A stretch of 64,000 nucleotides of DNA from Cohnella panacarvi Gsoil 349 (GCF_000515335.1 NZ_KI911563.1:4601233-4665232), one strand, 5' to 3'; positions 8,909-17,340 are shown, numbered from the stretch's first letter. Numbers and translations are program-made. The notes: generated by a model from the sequence alone, not told the origin.

Positions 8909-9342
8909 GGTCGACCTCCCCGTTCGTTCTTAGTCGTCCCGGGCGCCCGTTCCTTGAACGTCCATGTCCGGTTGAAATAATAGTTGCTCACCGGCACGAT
9001 GACCGTAACCGCGGCTTGGCCGAGCAGATACGGCCATCCAATCGCGTCGACGATCGCATACATGATGGCGGTGTTCAATACGAGCCCGGACGTCGAGACG
9101 ACCGCGTATCTGGCGAAGCTTCCGGGCGCGGGGGAAGCGGCCGATTTCGAGAACGTCCAATGACGGTTTAAGTAGTATGACACGACGACGACGAGCAGGA
9201 AGCCGATCGCTGACGAAAGGACGGCGGGCAATTCAGCCGCTTCCACGAGGAAGATCAGCGAGGCAAAATGCAGCAGCGTGCCGAGCGCGCCGACGACGGC
9301 GTACTTGACGAATGGGCTCCGAAGGGCACGATCAATATTCAT
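8905..9342 (-). CDS. GtrA family membrane protein (lipid-linked sugar flippase)
   Basis: A 145-residue protein with four transmembrane helices. The GtrA signatures are KYAVVGALGTLLHF in helix 1, SYYLNRHWTF after helix 2 and NYYFNRTWTFKE near the C-terminus. GtrA proteins are thought to flip undecaprenyl-phosphate-linked sugars to the outer leaflet. It overlaps the GtrB-like gene upstream by 11 bases and the GT39-like gene downstream by four. Full length. Confidence 0.9.
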   Translation of the reverse strand: MNIDRALRSPFVKYAVVGALGTLLHFASLIFLVEAAELPAVLSSAIGFLLVVVVSYYLNRHWTFSKSAASPAPGSFARYAVVSTSGLVLNTAIMYAIVDAIGWPYLLGQAAVTVIVPVSNYYFNRTWTFKERAPGTTKNERGGRP

Positions 9343-10309
9343 GCGAGCGGGCTCCGATCGGTACGGTGCGAGATTCGTTCGCGAGCTTCTCGGAGATCAA
9401 ATAGCGCGGCCGGCCCTTCACTTCATGATAGATCGCGGCGATATATTCGCCGACGACCCCGATGGACAGCATGATGACGCCTCCGATGAACAATTGCAGC
9501 AGAATGACCGTCGTAAATCCGGTCACGGCGCCCAGGAATAGCTTGCGCCACAGCGTGTGAATGCCGAGAGCGACGGCCCCGAGCGAGAAGAGCACCCCGA
9601 ACGCGCTGACGATCCGAAGCGGCACCGTAGAGAAGGAGACGATCGATTCGACCGCGAGCCCGGTCAGCTTGACGAATCCCCACCGGCTGGCGCCGGATTC
9701 GCGAGGCGGCACGTGGAACGGAATCGACTTCCGCCGGAAACCGATCCAGGCGGTCATCCCGCGGAAGAACGTCTTCCTTTCCTTCAACCCGCGCCATGCC
9801 TGCACGACTTTACCGTCGAGAAGCTTATAGTCGGACGCGTTTTTCAAGTCGAAACCGGCCAGCCGGTTCAACATGCCGTAGAACAGGCTAGCGCCGGCTT
9901 TTTTGAACATCGGTTCTTTGCCGCGGCTCTCCTTCACGCATTCGACGATATCGTAGCCCTCGTCGCGCCAAGAGCGAATCATCTCGGGGATGAGCTCGGG
10001 CGGATGCTGCAGATCCCCGTCCATTACGATGACCGCGTTGCCTGCAGCATGCTCCAGACCCGCGCATAGCGCGAGCTCCTTGCCGAAGTTACGGCTAAGC
10101 CGCAGCGCCTTCAGCTCCGGGATCTCTTGCGGCAAGCTTTGCAGCGCGAGCCAGGTCGCGTCTGTCGAACCGTCGTCGACGACGATCAATTCGAATGGCA
10201 ACCGGGTTAGCCGAATGTAACCGGCGATCGCGAGCAAAGAATCTCTGAGGTGCAGTTCCTCGTTATACATTGGAATGAGAACGGATATTTCGGGCGCCGG
10301 GCGGTACAT
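9332..10309 (-). CDS. GT2 polyprenyl-phosphate sugar synthase (DPM1/GtrB/ArnC-like)
   Basis: Transfers a sugar from a nucleotide donor to undecaprenyl phosphate on the cytoplasmic face. The N-terminal GT2 domain has SVLIPMYNEE, VVDDGSTDATW and the metal-binding VMDGDLQHPPE, followed by NASDYKLLD. Two transmembrane helices lie after about residue 230 and another near 280. At 325 residues it matches GtrB/DPM-type enzymes. ManC in the same operon makes GDP-mannose, so mannose is the likely sugar; this is inference. It starts 27 bases after the polymer synthase. Confidence 0.9.
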   Translation of the reverse strand: MYRPAPEISVLIPMYNEELHLRDSLLAIAGYIRLTRLPFELIVVDDGSTDATWLALQSLPQEIPELKALRLSRNFGKELALCAGLEHAAGNAVIVMDGDLQHPPELIPEMIRSWRDEGYDIVECVKESRGKEPMFKKAGASLFYGMLNRLAGFDLKNASDYKLLDGKVVQAWRGLKERKTFFRGMTAWIGFRRKSIPFHVPPRESGASRWGFVKLTGLAVESIVSFSTVPLRIVSAFGVLFSLGAVALGIHTLWRKLFLGAVTGFTTVILLQLFIGGVIMLSIGVVGEYIAAIYHEVKGRPRYLISEKLANESRTVPIGARSHEY

Positions 10310-10336
10310 TGGCGATCACTCCCGTATCGATTTGAA

Positions 10337-12730
10337 TTAATTGAAGCTTGCCGGAGGATGCTCGTCATGATCTAAGTGATGATCTTCGGACAATCCGTGC
10401 ACGGTTTTCTCCCAATAGAACGGCTTCGTAATGAGCTGCCATGCCGCTTTCATCGCGGCGATGCTCATGAGCACCCAATAGAGCGGCGTAAGCAGCGTTG
10501 TGCGGACGAGACTGTACGAGAATCGGCGATCGCCTTTCGATTCGAGCGCGTGGATAACCCAGTACACGCCGGCGGCGCTGCTGAACACGAACAAGAAGTT
10601 GGCGATATAGAATTCCGCCGACGCCATGTAGTAGATCCCGTCAGGGAAGAACAAGCTGATCCATTCGGCATGGAAACCGTACCAGAACAGGATCATCGAC
10701 CAGAATATCGGGTTGAGCAGCGGCAGCAGAGGCGTGGCCAGCACCATGACATGGAAGCCGAGGAAGCCGCGCAAGCCGAGCTCGCGATAAAGGCGAAACG
10801 GGTGGCGCATATGGACAAGCCACGTTTGCATGTAGCCCTTGATCCAGCGCGACCGCTGCCGGATCCAGTTGCCGACGCGGCTGTTCGCCTCTTCCCAAGT
10901 CCTCGAGTCGACGATCGCCGTCTTGTAGCCTGCTTTGTACAGCCGGATGCCAAGATCCGCGTCCTCGGTAACGTTATACGGGTCCCAGGCGTTCAATTTT
11001 TTCAGAACATCGGTCTTGAAGTGGTTGGACGTGCCGCCGAGCGGAATCGGGATATTCAGCTTCATGATGCCGGGAAGCAGCAATTCGAACCACATGCTGT
11101 ACTCCTGGGTGAACCACTTCGTCAGCAGGTTCTGGCCGCTGTTGAAGTAATTCAGCTTCGCTTGCACGCAGGCGGTGTTCTCGTCGCACGCCTTGAAAGT
11201 CAGGTACACTTTCTTCAGCTGGTCCGGATCGGGCCGGTCTTCCGCGTCGTAGATGACGACGATGTCCCCGCGGGCTCTGATTAGGCCGAAGTTGCAAGCC
11301 TTCGGCTTCGTCTTCGGAAGGCTGTCCGGCACGACGAGCACCGTATAATACGGCGGCAGCTTCATGTTCTTGAGAAGCTCCTGGGCTTCGATATCGTCGT
11401 TCTCGATCAGCAGGCGGACGTCGAGCTTCGCCTTCGGATAGTCGAGCCGCTCCAAATTCCGGATCAATTGCGGAATAACGTCGCTTTCCTTGTACATGGG
11501 CACGAGAATCGTATAGACGGGCAATGCCTTCTCGTCGATCTCTTGGAGCGCCTTTATATCGAAACGATACTGCGAATCGCTTCTGGAGCCGTACATAATG
11601 ATAGCGAACCGGAACAGGGTCATTAGAAAATACAATAGCTGCACCGCGACGTTCATCAGGATTAACGTCCCAAGCCAGTTCCACGCGAGACCGCCGGCCG
11701 CCGCGGCGACCGTCAGGAAGATCCCGACGAGCTGTTTGCGCGTGAAGGTGACGTTCGCCGAGTTGTGCGGTTGTTCGGTCGCGAGCTTAGAGGTACTTGT
11801 CTCGAGCATCTCGTTGCCGTACGCTTCCGTCCAGAACGCCTCCATCTCGTTCTTCGTCGCAAGTACTTGCTCCGCGGGCAGTCCTAGAATTTCCTCCAGC
11901 GCGATGCGATTCTCCTCCGATAACGGTTCGTTGACCGCGACGAGGAATCGGTTGTCGAACCGCTGCAGCAGGACGACGCCGAATTGCCGGGCGACCGGCT
12001 CGGGGAGTTTATCGGACGTATCGAAGTCATGTTCGGCGCCGATTCGGCCCAAGTTGTTCTGGGTGGCGATCGCCCGGTACAATTGTTCGGGCTCGAGGAA
12101 CTGCAGCGACAGCAGGATATCGCCCAGCATGCCGCCGCTCTTGCGCTGGAACGAAAGAGCTTTCTCTAATTGCTCGCGGGTCAGTTGACCCGTCTGCACG
12201 AGCATGTCGCCAAGCCGGCCTTTCGGCGGGGCGTTCGTGACGTACGGCAACAACTGCTCTGCGTTCACGTAACCAAGGTCGAGCAGAATGTCGCCCAGTC
12301 GCCCGCCGACCGCTTGTTGTCTCTCGATGGCCGTCTCCAGTTGAGAGGAGGTAATCAAGCCGCTGACGATCAGCGCTTCTCCAAGCTTGGCGCGAGGGGC
12401 AGCGGGAGCGGAATCGTTGCTTGAGCGGGAAGGAGCGACCAGCGTCTCGGCGGTCGCAGCGATCCCGGAGCCGAGGACCGGAGGATGCCCGTCGACTGCC
12501 GGACCGTTCGGCTCTTCCGCTCGAAAAACCTGTATGCGCATTCGAGCGGCAAGAATGCGCCGTTTCAGCTCTTCGGTCTCGGATTCGAGCCGCATGAGCG
12601 AGATCTTCTGATGCGCGCGTTGGCGCGCAAGCGCGCTTCGCGTATCGTGCAGCTCGCGCTCCGCCTCGCGCAATCGTGTCATCTCTTCGTTAGAGAAGAG
12701 TCCGGCGATCCGGCGTTTCAGCGCCTTCAT
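10337..12730 (-). CDS. Membrane GT2 polysaccharide synthase with N-terminal MshEN-type (c-di-GMP receptor-like) repeats
   Basis: A 797-residue fusion. Residues 1-70 are a charged coiled-coil segment. Residues 115-224 hold four copies of a 24-residue MshEN/GspE-N motif: KLGEALIVSGLITSSQ (115), RLGDILLDLGYVNAEQ (144), RLGDMLVQTGQLTREQ (172) and MLGDILLSLQFLEPEQ (201). Transmembrane helices lie at about 334-378. A processive GT2 domain follows with DAED (495-498), TED (588-590) and QRSRW (625-629), then three or four more helices at about 652-765. This matches cellulose/PNAG-type synthases that extrude polymer. MshEN domains of this consensus are known cyclic-di-GMP receptors, so allosteric control is likely. 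It overlaps the upstream small gene at ATGA and lies downstream of a BcsB-like gene. Confidence 0.88.
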   Translation of the reverse strand: MKALKRRIAGLFSNEEMTRLREAERELHDTRSALARQRAHQKISLMRLESETEELKRRILAARMRIQVFRAEEPNGPAVDGHPPVLGSGIAATAETLVAPSRSSNDSAPAAPRAKLGEALIVSGLITSSQLETAIERQQAVGGRLGDILLDLGYVNAEQLLPYVTNAPPKGRLGDMLVQTGQLTREQLEKALSFQRKSGGMLGDILLSLQFLEPEQLYRAIATQNNLGRIGAEHDFDTSDKLPEPVARQFGVVLLQRFDNRFLVAVNEPLSEENRIALEEILGLPAEQVLATKNEMEAFWTEAYGNEMLETSTSKLATEQPHNSANVTFTRKQLVGIFLTVAAAAGGLAWNWLGTLILMNVAVQLLYFLMTLFRFAIIMYGSRSDSQYRFDIKALQEIDEKALPVYTILVPMYKESDVIPQLIRNLERLDYPKAKLDVRLLIENDDIEAQELLKNMKLPPYYTVLVVPDSLPKTKPKACNFGLIRARGDIVVIYDAEDRPDPDQLKKVYLTFKACDENTACVQAKLNYFNSGQNLLTKWFTQEYSMWFELLLPGIMKLNIPIPLGGTSNHFKTDVLKKLNAWDPYNVTEDADLGIRLYKAGYKTAIVDSRTWEEANSRVGNWIRQRSRWIKGYMQTWLVHMRHPFRLYRELGLRGFLGFHVMVLATPLLPLLNPIFWSMILFWYGFHAEWISLFFPDGIYYMASAEFYIANFLFVFSSAAGVYWVIHALESKGDRRFSYSLVRTTLLTPLYWVLMSIAAMKAAWQLITKPFYWEKTVHGLSEDHHLDHDEHPPASFN

Positions 12731-12987
12731 GGCGAAGGTCTCTCCCGGTCCCGGGAGTCCCGAAGAAGAAGTTCCTCTTCCAAGAGCGATTCCAGTTGCT
12801 CGGCGAGGCGGTCGCGAAATTCGCGCTTCGTCTCATAGAACGAGAGGAACGCTTCCCGTTCTTCCCGGGCCGCAGTCCCGATCCGAAGAGCATGGTCGCG
12901 AATCGCCTCGATCCGTAATTCGACGCCATCCTTGCGGGCAAGGGTTGTCGGAACTGTTCTTGATCGGCTTCTATTCCTCCGGTTCAT
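12727..12987 (-). CDS. Small charged helical protein of the exopolysaccharide operon
   Basis: An 86-residue protein rich in Arg and Glu, predicted to be mostly a single amphipathic or coiled helix (about 20-78), without membrane segments or a signal. I do not recognise a family. It is judged real because GGGAGG precedes its ATG, it fills the space after the BcsB-like gene, and its TGA overlaps the ATG of the synthase (ATGA), a sign of translational coupling. The synthase also begins with a charged coiled coil, so the two could interact; that is speculation. Confidence 0.65.
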   Translation of the reverse strand: MNRRNRSRSRTVPTTLARKDGVELRIEAIRDHALRIGTAAREEREAFLSFYETKREFRDRLAEQLESLLEEELLLRDSRDRERPSP

Positions 12988-13034
12988 GGAATCGCGATCC
13001 CTCCCGTCTTTCGATTTCGTTGGCCCGGTTCATC

Positions 13035-15212
13035 TTAAGAGCCGTTCCGGCGGATTTTGCGAGCGTATAGCAGCAATGCGGTAATCATGACGATAAGCGC
13101 GCCGAGGAATGCATATTGTCCGTTAGGGAGCTCGCGCGTGGTCCGATCGGCTTTCGACTGCGGCACGCTCGGATCTCTGAGGTCCGCCGTGCCCGGGAAA
13201 GCATGCACTTGATTCCTGACGTCGATCACCACGACGCGGCCGGTAACGGACCCGCTGGCGGCAGGATCGGATAGCGCTCTTCCGATATAAGTCATTTCTT
13301 CGGGACCCGTGGCGGTTACGAGCAGGACGCTTCGTCCCTGGCTGATCGGAGATTCCGTCAATTGCATCACAGCGGAGTCTTGCGATAGTTCCTTCAATAT
13401 CGTCACGAGATCGGACTGCGAGGAGACGCGATCATCCTCGAACGTTACGTAGCTGGCGCCGAAGCCGTTCAGAGTCGCCGGCAAGGCGGATGACATGCCT
13501 ACGTAGACGACGTTCCGGTCCGTTAGCTTCGCCTGAAGATCCGGATCGTCCGCATCGGCCAGCGCAATGTCCGAATCGCTTCCGATCGGCATGCCGGTAC
13601 GGGCGAGCAACGTCATGGCCGCGACCAATTCCGTCGTTGTCTTCCCGCCCATGACGATCGTCGTGTCTCTCCACTCATTGCCGGATACGAACGGGAACGG
13701 TAACGAGTCGAGGTTGTAGTTCTCGCGTTTATCCGGCGTGAACGTGAAATAGGAAGTTTTGTCGACCAGCGCCCAATCTCCCATGAGATTCTCCGAGGAG
13801 CATGCGGTGTTCTGTTCATGCTGGTCGGAACCGCTCGTCGGGTTGACGAATTGGAATCGCACCTCGATGTTCAACCCGCGGCTTGCGCCGATCACGGAAG
13901 GATCAAGGCGGATATCGATTTCCCCGCCCTCGCTCGTGCGTTCCAACAAGTTCACGCTTTGAACGGGCGTTCCGTTAAGGAACACCTTCATAACCGATTT
14001 ATTATATAGAATCGACTTGGAATGCTTATACTTCAAGTGAAGCGTCGCGCCATTGTTCAAGTCCCAGTTGTTGGGGATCGGATAATAGATCGAAGAACCT
14101 CCTTGGAGGACGTCCTCGGTAACCAGATTGCCGTACCCCAGACTCTCGAACGTCAGCACGTAGGTCTTGTCGGTAGTTCCGTCCGCATCCGATGTCGAAT
14201 TCGGCAGCTTGTCCGGGATGACGGTGAAACCGCCTTGCAATTGCTTGTACAGCGTATCGGTCGTCAGAATCTCGGCGCCTCGCACGAGCTTGTCGCCTTC
14301 GCCGGTGACGACCAAGATCGTTCTTCCCTCATGCCAAGGCGACTCGGCCACGCCGATAATGCCTTGGGACGCTAAGGCGGCGCCGTCCGGACGGGATGCG
14401 GCGAATGCGTCCATCGCGCGGTGGCCTAATCCGTTCCAGCGATCGCCTGCGCCGATCCAGATGGCGGATGAACCGGACAAAACCGCATCCGTTACTTCGG
14501 ACTCCGCATAGATCGGCGTCCGCAGCAGCTCGTTGGGAGACTGGGAAGCGAGAAACTGGGACAATCGCGCCGCCGCTTTGAATTCCGACTGTTCGATATC
14601 GTCGGGGACGATCAGGATCGTCTGGACCGGCTTCTCCGACCCGCGAGCCAGAAAAGGGCTCGGGTAAATCGTCAGATCCGCTTCGGAGCCGGCGTCCGCG
14701 ATCTTCAGGTTGATGCGGGTTTCCCTGTCTATCGTGAGCCAGGCGGAGCTATTCTGAGGATCTTCGCATACCGCCGCGTTGACCTTCATCTTGGCCCAGA
14801 ACGACAGCTTATGGAATCCGGGCTTAAGATCGAATGAGGAAATGTCGATTTTCCAGTCGGTTACTGTCGTATTCGTATGATCCAACGCGGTACTGGAAAT
14901 CGGAATGTCGTCCAGCAGGATGGTGAGCGTCGAGTAATCCGGGTGCAGCGTCGGAGAGTGGGAGAAGCTGACATCGATCGAAGAGCCGGGCAAGACGGTT
15001 CGGTTTTTGCCGATTTCGAAATAAGCGTCTTGTTTGGCGCTGTCGCCTTTGAATACGCGGTCCTCGTTGAACGCGGTAAGCAATTCCCGATTTCCCGAGG
15101 AGGCAGCGGGCGCGGATGCGGATGTCGACGGTTCCGCGAAGGCGGAAACGGGTGAGACGAGTAAGACGAATAGAATGACTGCATGGAGCCAATAAGCGTG
15201 CTTGCGGTTCAT
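13035..15212 (-). CDS. BcsB/YdaN-like membrane-anchored polysaccharide export subunit
   Basis: A 725-residue exported protein. A signal peptide (about 1-27) is followed by a Ser/Ala-rich linker and two BcsB-type carbohydrate-binding/flavodoxin-like units. A C-terminal transmembrane helix (about 700-719) ends in ARKIRRNGS. BcsB partners the catalytic synthase and guides the growing glycan outside the membrane; B. subtilis YdaN is the closest known context. The start is set at 15212 because AAAGGAGG lies directly before it and the signal peptide begins there; an earlier in-frame ATG at 15260 lacks these. It is 14 bases after the GGDEF-like gene. Confidence 0.82.
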   Translation of the reverse strand: MNRKHAYWLHAVILFVLLVSPVSAFAEPSTSASAPAASSGNRELLTAFNEDRVFKGDSAKQDAYFEIGKNRTVLPGSSIDVSFSHSPTLHPDYSTLTILLDDIPISSTALDHTNTTVTDWKIDISSFDLKPGFHKLSFWAKMKVNAAVCEDPQNSSAWLTIDRETRINLKIADAGSEADLTIYPSPFLARGSEKPVQTILIVPDDIEQSEFKAAARLSQFLASQSPNELLRTPIYAESEVTDAVLSGSSAIWIGAGDRWNGLGHRAMDAFAASRPDGAALASQGIIGVAESPWHEGRTILVVTGEGDKLVRGAEILTTDTLYKQLQGGFTVIPDKLPNSTSDADGTTDKTYVLTFESLGYGNLVTEDVLQGGSSIYYPIPNNWDLNNGATLHLKYKHSKSILYNKSVMKVFLNGTPVQSVNLLERTSEGGEIDIRLDPSVIGASRGLNIEVRFQFVNPTSGSDQHEQNTACSSENLMGDWALVDKTSYFTFTPDKRENYNLDSLPFPFVSGNEWRDTTIVMGGKTTTELVAAMTLLARTGMPIGSDSDIALADADDPDLQAKLTDRNVVYVGMSSALPATLNGFGASYVTFEDDRVSSQSDLVTILKELSQDSAVMQLTESPISQGRSVLLVTATGPEEMTYIGRALSDPAASGSVTGRVVVIDVRNQVHAFPGTADLRDPSVPQSKADRTTRELPNGQYAFLGALIVMITALLLYARKIRRNGS

Positions 15213-15226
15213 GCGCGCGCCTCCTT

Positions 15227-16108
15227 TCAAGGGGATTCGGGGGATTCGATGCTGCTCCACGATAACGCGGTCCGGGCTTGCTCCATCAGCGACCTTGCTT
15301 CGATGCCGTCACCGGGACATTCCGCGAACCCGAACCGAAGCTTAAGCTTGACCGAAGATTCGCGGCGCGGGCGAGTCATCTGCAGCTCGAACAGCTTGCG
15401 CGTTAACGTCTCGCGAATGTTGTCGGCCTCGTCAGGATCGGAACCGGCGATCACGCCCGCCAGCAACGATTCGCCGACTTGCGCTTTCGTCTCCGGCCGG
15501 ACCTCCGCGAACCATTCGGCCACCGCGTTTAGAATCGCCGTCGCTTGTTCGATGCCGAATAGAAGCTTGAACTCCCGGAAGTGTTCGATTTGAACGAGGA
15601 CGATCCGGAACGTGCTGCGATCCCTTAGAGAGGCGATAACGCGTTCTTCGACTTTATATAGAAAGGCGTTGGTACTCGTATAGCCGTGCTGGTCGTCCAC
15701 GAGACATGCGCCGACGCTCTGCTGGCGATCGGAGGGTTCGCTCCCGAAGAGAGTGGTTTCCAGCCCCGGTATCTCTCCGCCGGAAGCGCGCGGAAGCGCG
15801 CCGAGCAACGTAAGAGCCGGGAATACGAAAAGCCAGATCAGCTCGTTCCACCCGATTGCGGTCGGCTGCGCGCTCCATTCCGACAGGTAATACAAATATC
15901 CGCCGAACGCGGCCAGAGCGACCGCGCAGAGGACGAGTCCCTCGGCGGCTTTCCTGAAAGACGCGTATACGAACAAGACGACGGCTGCCGCGGTCAGCGC
16001 GGCGTTATGCGAATGCAAAGGATAGGTTACGTAGGCGTATATGCCGAGGAGTACGATCAAGATGAATTGAAGAAAGCGGACGACGAGCCGTCGTTCGTTA
16101 TTAAGCAT
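15227..16108 (-). CDS. Membrane protein with degenerate GGDEF domain (YdaK-like)
   Basis: A 293-residue protein with four transmembrane helices (about 9-28, 35-50, 56-75, 88-105) and a cytosolic GGDEF-fold domain (about 132-285). The catalytic signature is lost: VGESLL at 211-216 stands where GGDEF is expected. The substrate-binding DxxxFKxxND region has become EHFREFKLLFG, and the I-site position reads RPET instead of RxxD. It is therefore unlikely to be an active diguanylate cyclase and may be a cyclic-di-GMP sensor or scaffold, as proposed for B. subtilis YdaK. The ATG at 16108 is preceded by GAAAGGGA; a TTG at 16117 is an alternative. Confidence 0.8.
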   Translation of the reverse strand: MLNNERRLVVRFLQFILIVLLGIYAYVTYPLHSHNAALTAAAVVLFVYASFRKAAEGLVLCAVALAAFGGYLYYLSEWSAQPTAIGWNELIWLFVFPALTLLGALPRASGGEIPGLETTLFGSEPSDRQQSVGACLVDDQHGYTSTNAFLYKVEERVIASLRDRSTFRIVLVQIEHFREFKLLFGIEQATAILNAVAEWFAEVRPETKAQVGESLLAGVIAGSDPDEADNIRETLTRKLFELQMTRPRRESSVKLKLRFGFAECPGDGIEARSLMEQARTALSWSSIESPESP

Positions 16109-16159
16109 GCACAACAATCCCTTTCAATGGAACCAATATCGGTAAGGTTGACGGTCCGC

Positions 16160-17170
16160 CTACCAGTCTACGGCATCCTTAATGCGGATTTGCTCGATGA
16201 GAGGTTTGATTTGATGCGAGACGCTCCTGTCGCAGATGAGAATGCCTTCCGGACTGGCGACGACGACCGCATTCGAAATTCCGGCTACGACGATCGGAAC
16301 GTTCAATTGGTTGATAACGAAAGTACCGGCGCTTCGGTCGTCCTTAATGAAGTTCCGGGTGTCGTTTTCCCCTAGCACGCGCACGATGTCTTTCCAGGTG
16401 CCGAGATCCGTCCATTCGCCTTCATAGCGGACGCAAATCATGTTCTTCTCGGTTTCGGTTACCATGTAGTCGAAGCTGATCCGGGGCATCGTGTCGTAGC
16501 GCGACTTCAGTTTCGCGTATTGGAGCGGACGGTTCATTCCGGTCAAAACGCCGAGTATGTACGCGAGACGGAAGGCGAAGATACCCCCGTTCCACAATGC
16601 GTCTTTCTCGATTAGTGCCGCCGCCGCGGCAAGTTCGGGCTTCTCGACGAAACGGTTTACGCGGCGAGCCGCGCATCCCGGAACCGGGTCGGATAAGATA
16701 TAACCGTATTTCTCCGATACTTCGCTTGGACGGATGCCGACAAGGCCTAAATTCGCTTCGCCGCGTTGGATGGATTCGTCAAGCCTGCCGAGCAAATCGT
16801 AATAGTCGCCGTCGGCGTGAGCGTCCACGGGAATGACGACGACGGTCTCGTCGGCAGACGTTCCGATATCCGATAAGTAGACGCTCGCGAGGGCGATCGC
16901 GGGGAACGTATCCCGACGCGAAGGTTCGAGGATCAACTGCGCCGTCGGTCCGAGCTGTTCGGCGAGCACCAGGGCTTGCGATTCTCCTCCTACGACGTAA
17001 AGATTCGATTCTCCGTATTTTTGGGCCAGTATCGACCAAGTTTTCTGCACCATGGAGCAGGATTCGCCTTTATCGTTTTTTACAACCTTCATATATTGTT
17101 TAGGCATGATATCGCTAGATAAAGGCCACAGCCGTTTGCCGTTTCCACCCGCCAGAATGATGATCTTCAT
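16160..17170 (-). CDS. manC: Mannose-1-phosphate guanylyltransferase
   Basis: Makes GDP-mannose from GTP and mannose-1-phosphate. The 336-residue nucleotidyltransferase begins MKIIILAGGNGKRLWPLS followed by the catalytic lysine in MPKQ. RFVEKPE and DALWNGGIFAF are the family sugar-binding motifs, and the C-terminal part reads GTWKDI and GILICDRSVSHQIKPL. There is no fused phosphomannose isomerase domain. The start at 17170 has GAGGTG upstream; an earlier in-frame ATG at 17203 adds a non-conserved tail. It is first in the operon and fixes the probable donor sugar for the downstream enzymes. Confidence 0.92.
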   Translation of the reverse strand: MKIIILAGGNGKRLWPLSSDIMPKQYMKVVKNDKGESCSMVQKTWSILAQKYGESNLYVVGGESQALVLAEQLGPTAQLILEPSRRDTFPAIALASVYLSDIGTSADETVVVIPVDAHADGDYYDLLGRLDESIQRGEANLGLVGIRPSEVSEKYGYILSDPVPGCAARRVNRFVEKPELAAAAALIEKDALWNGGIFAFRLAYILGVLTGMNRPLQYAKLKSRYDTMPRISFDYMVTETEKNMICVRYEGEWTDLGTWKDIVRVLGENDTRNFIKDDRSAGTFVINQLNVPIVVAGISNAVVVASPEGILICDRSVSHQIKPLIEQIRIKDAVDW

Positions 17171-17242
17171 GGCCGCACCTCGATTCTCTGCTTGTATCCT
17201 CATTTATAGGACCATAGAAACAGGAACTAATAGATATTTTAG

Positions 17243-17271
17243 ACTATAAATCGAATCTCCTCGCAAATCAA
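17243..17271 (-). promoter_or_regulatory. SigA-type promoter of the exopolysaccharide operon
   Basis: On the minus strand TTGATT (17271-17266), a 17-bp spacer and TATAGT (17248-17243), placing the start near 17236 and giving manC a leader of about 65 nt. A Spo0A-box-like TTTGTCGCA abuts the -35 upstream. Confidence 0.6.
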
Positions 17272-17318
17272 TGCGACAAATTAGTGCATTTTCGTCATTA
17301 TTCGACAAAATTTGTCGA
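17272..17318. promoter_or_regulatory. Cluster of Spo0A-box-like sites with a perfect palindrome
   Basis: TCGACAAA-A-TTTGTCGA (17302-17318) is a perfect inverted repeat. On the minus strand 17309-17301 reads TTTGTCGAA, a full match to the Spo0A box. TTTGTCGAT lies on the plus strand (17311-17319) and TTTGTCGCA on the minus strand (17280-17272). A fourth core, TGTCGAA, is at 17402-17408. The sites touch the -35 elements of both divergent promoters. Assignment to Spo0A is inferred from the consensus; another palindrome-binding regulator is possible. Confidence 0.6.
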
Positions 17319-17340
17319 TAGTTTTCTATTATTATATAAT
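17312..17340 (+). promoter_or_regulatory. SigA-type promoter of the yqxD-dnaG-sigA block
   Basis: TTGTCG (17312-17317), a 17-bp spacer and a perfect TATAAT (17335-17340). The -35 lies inside the palindrome described above, so a bound regulator would either block it or contact the polymerase here. Confidence 0.6.
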
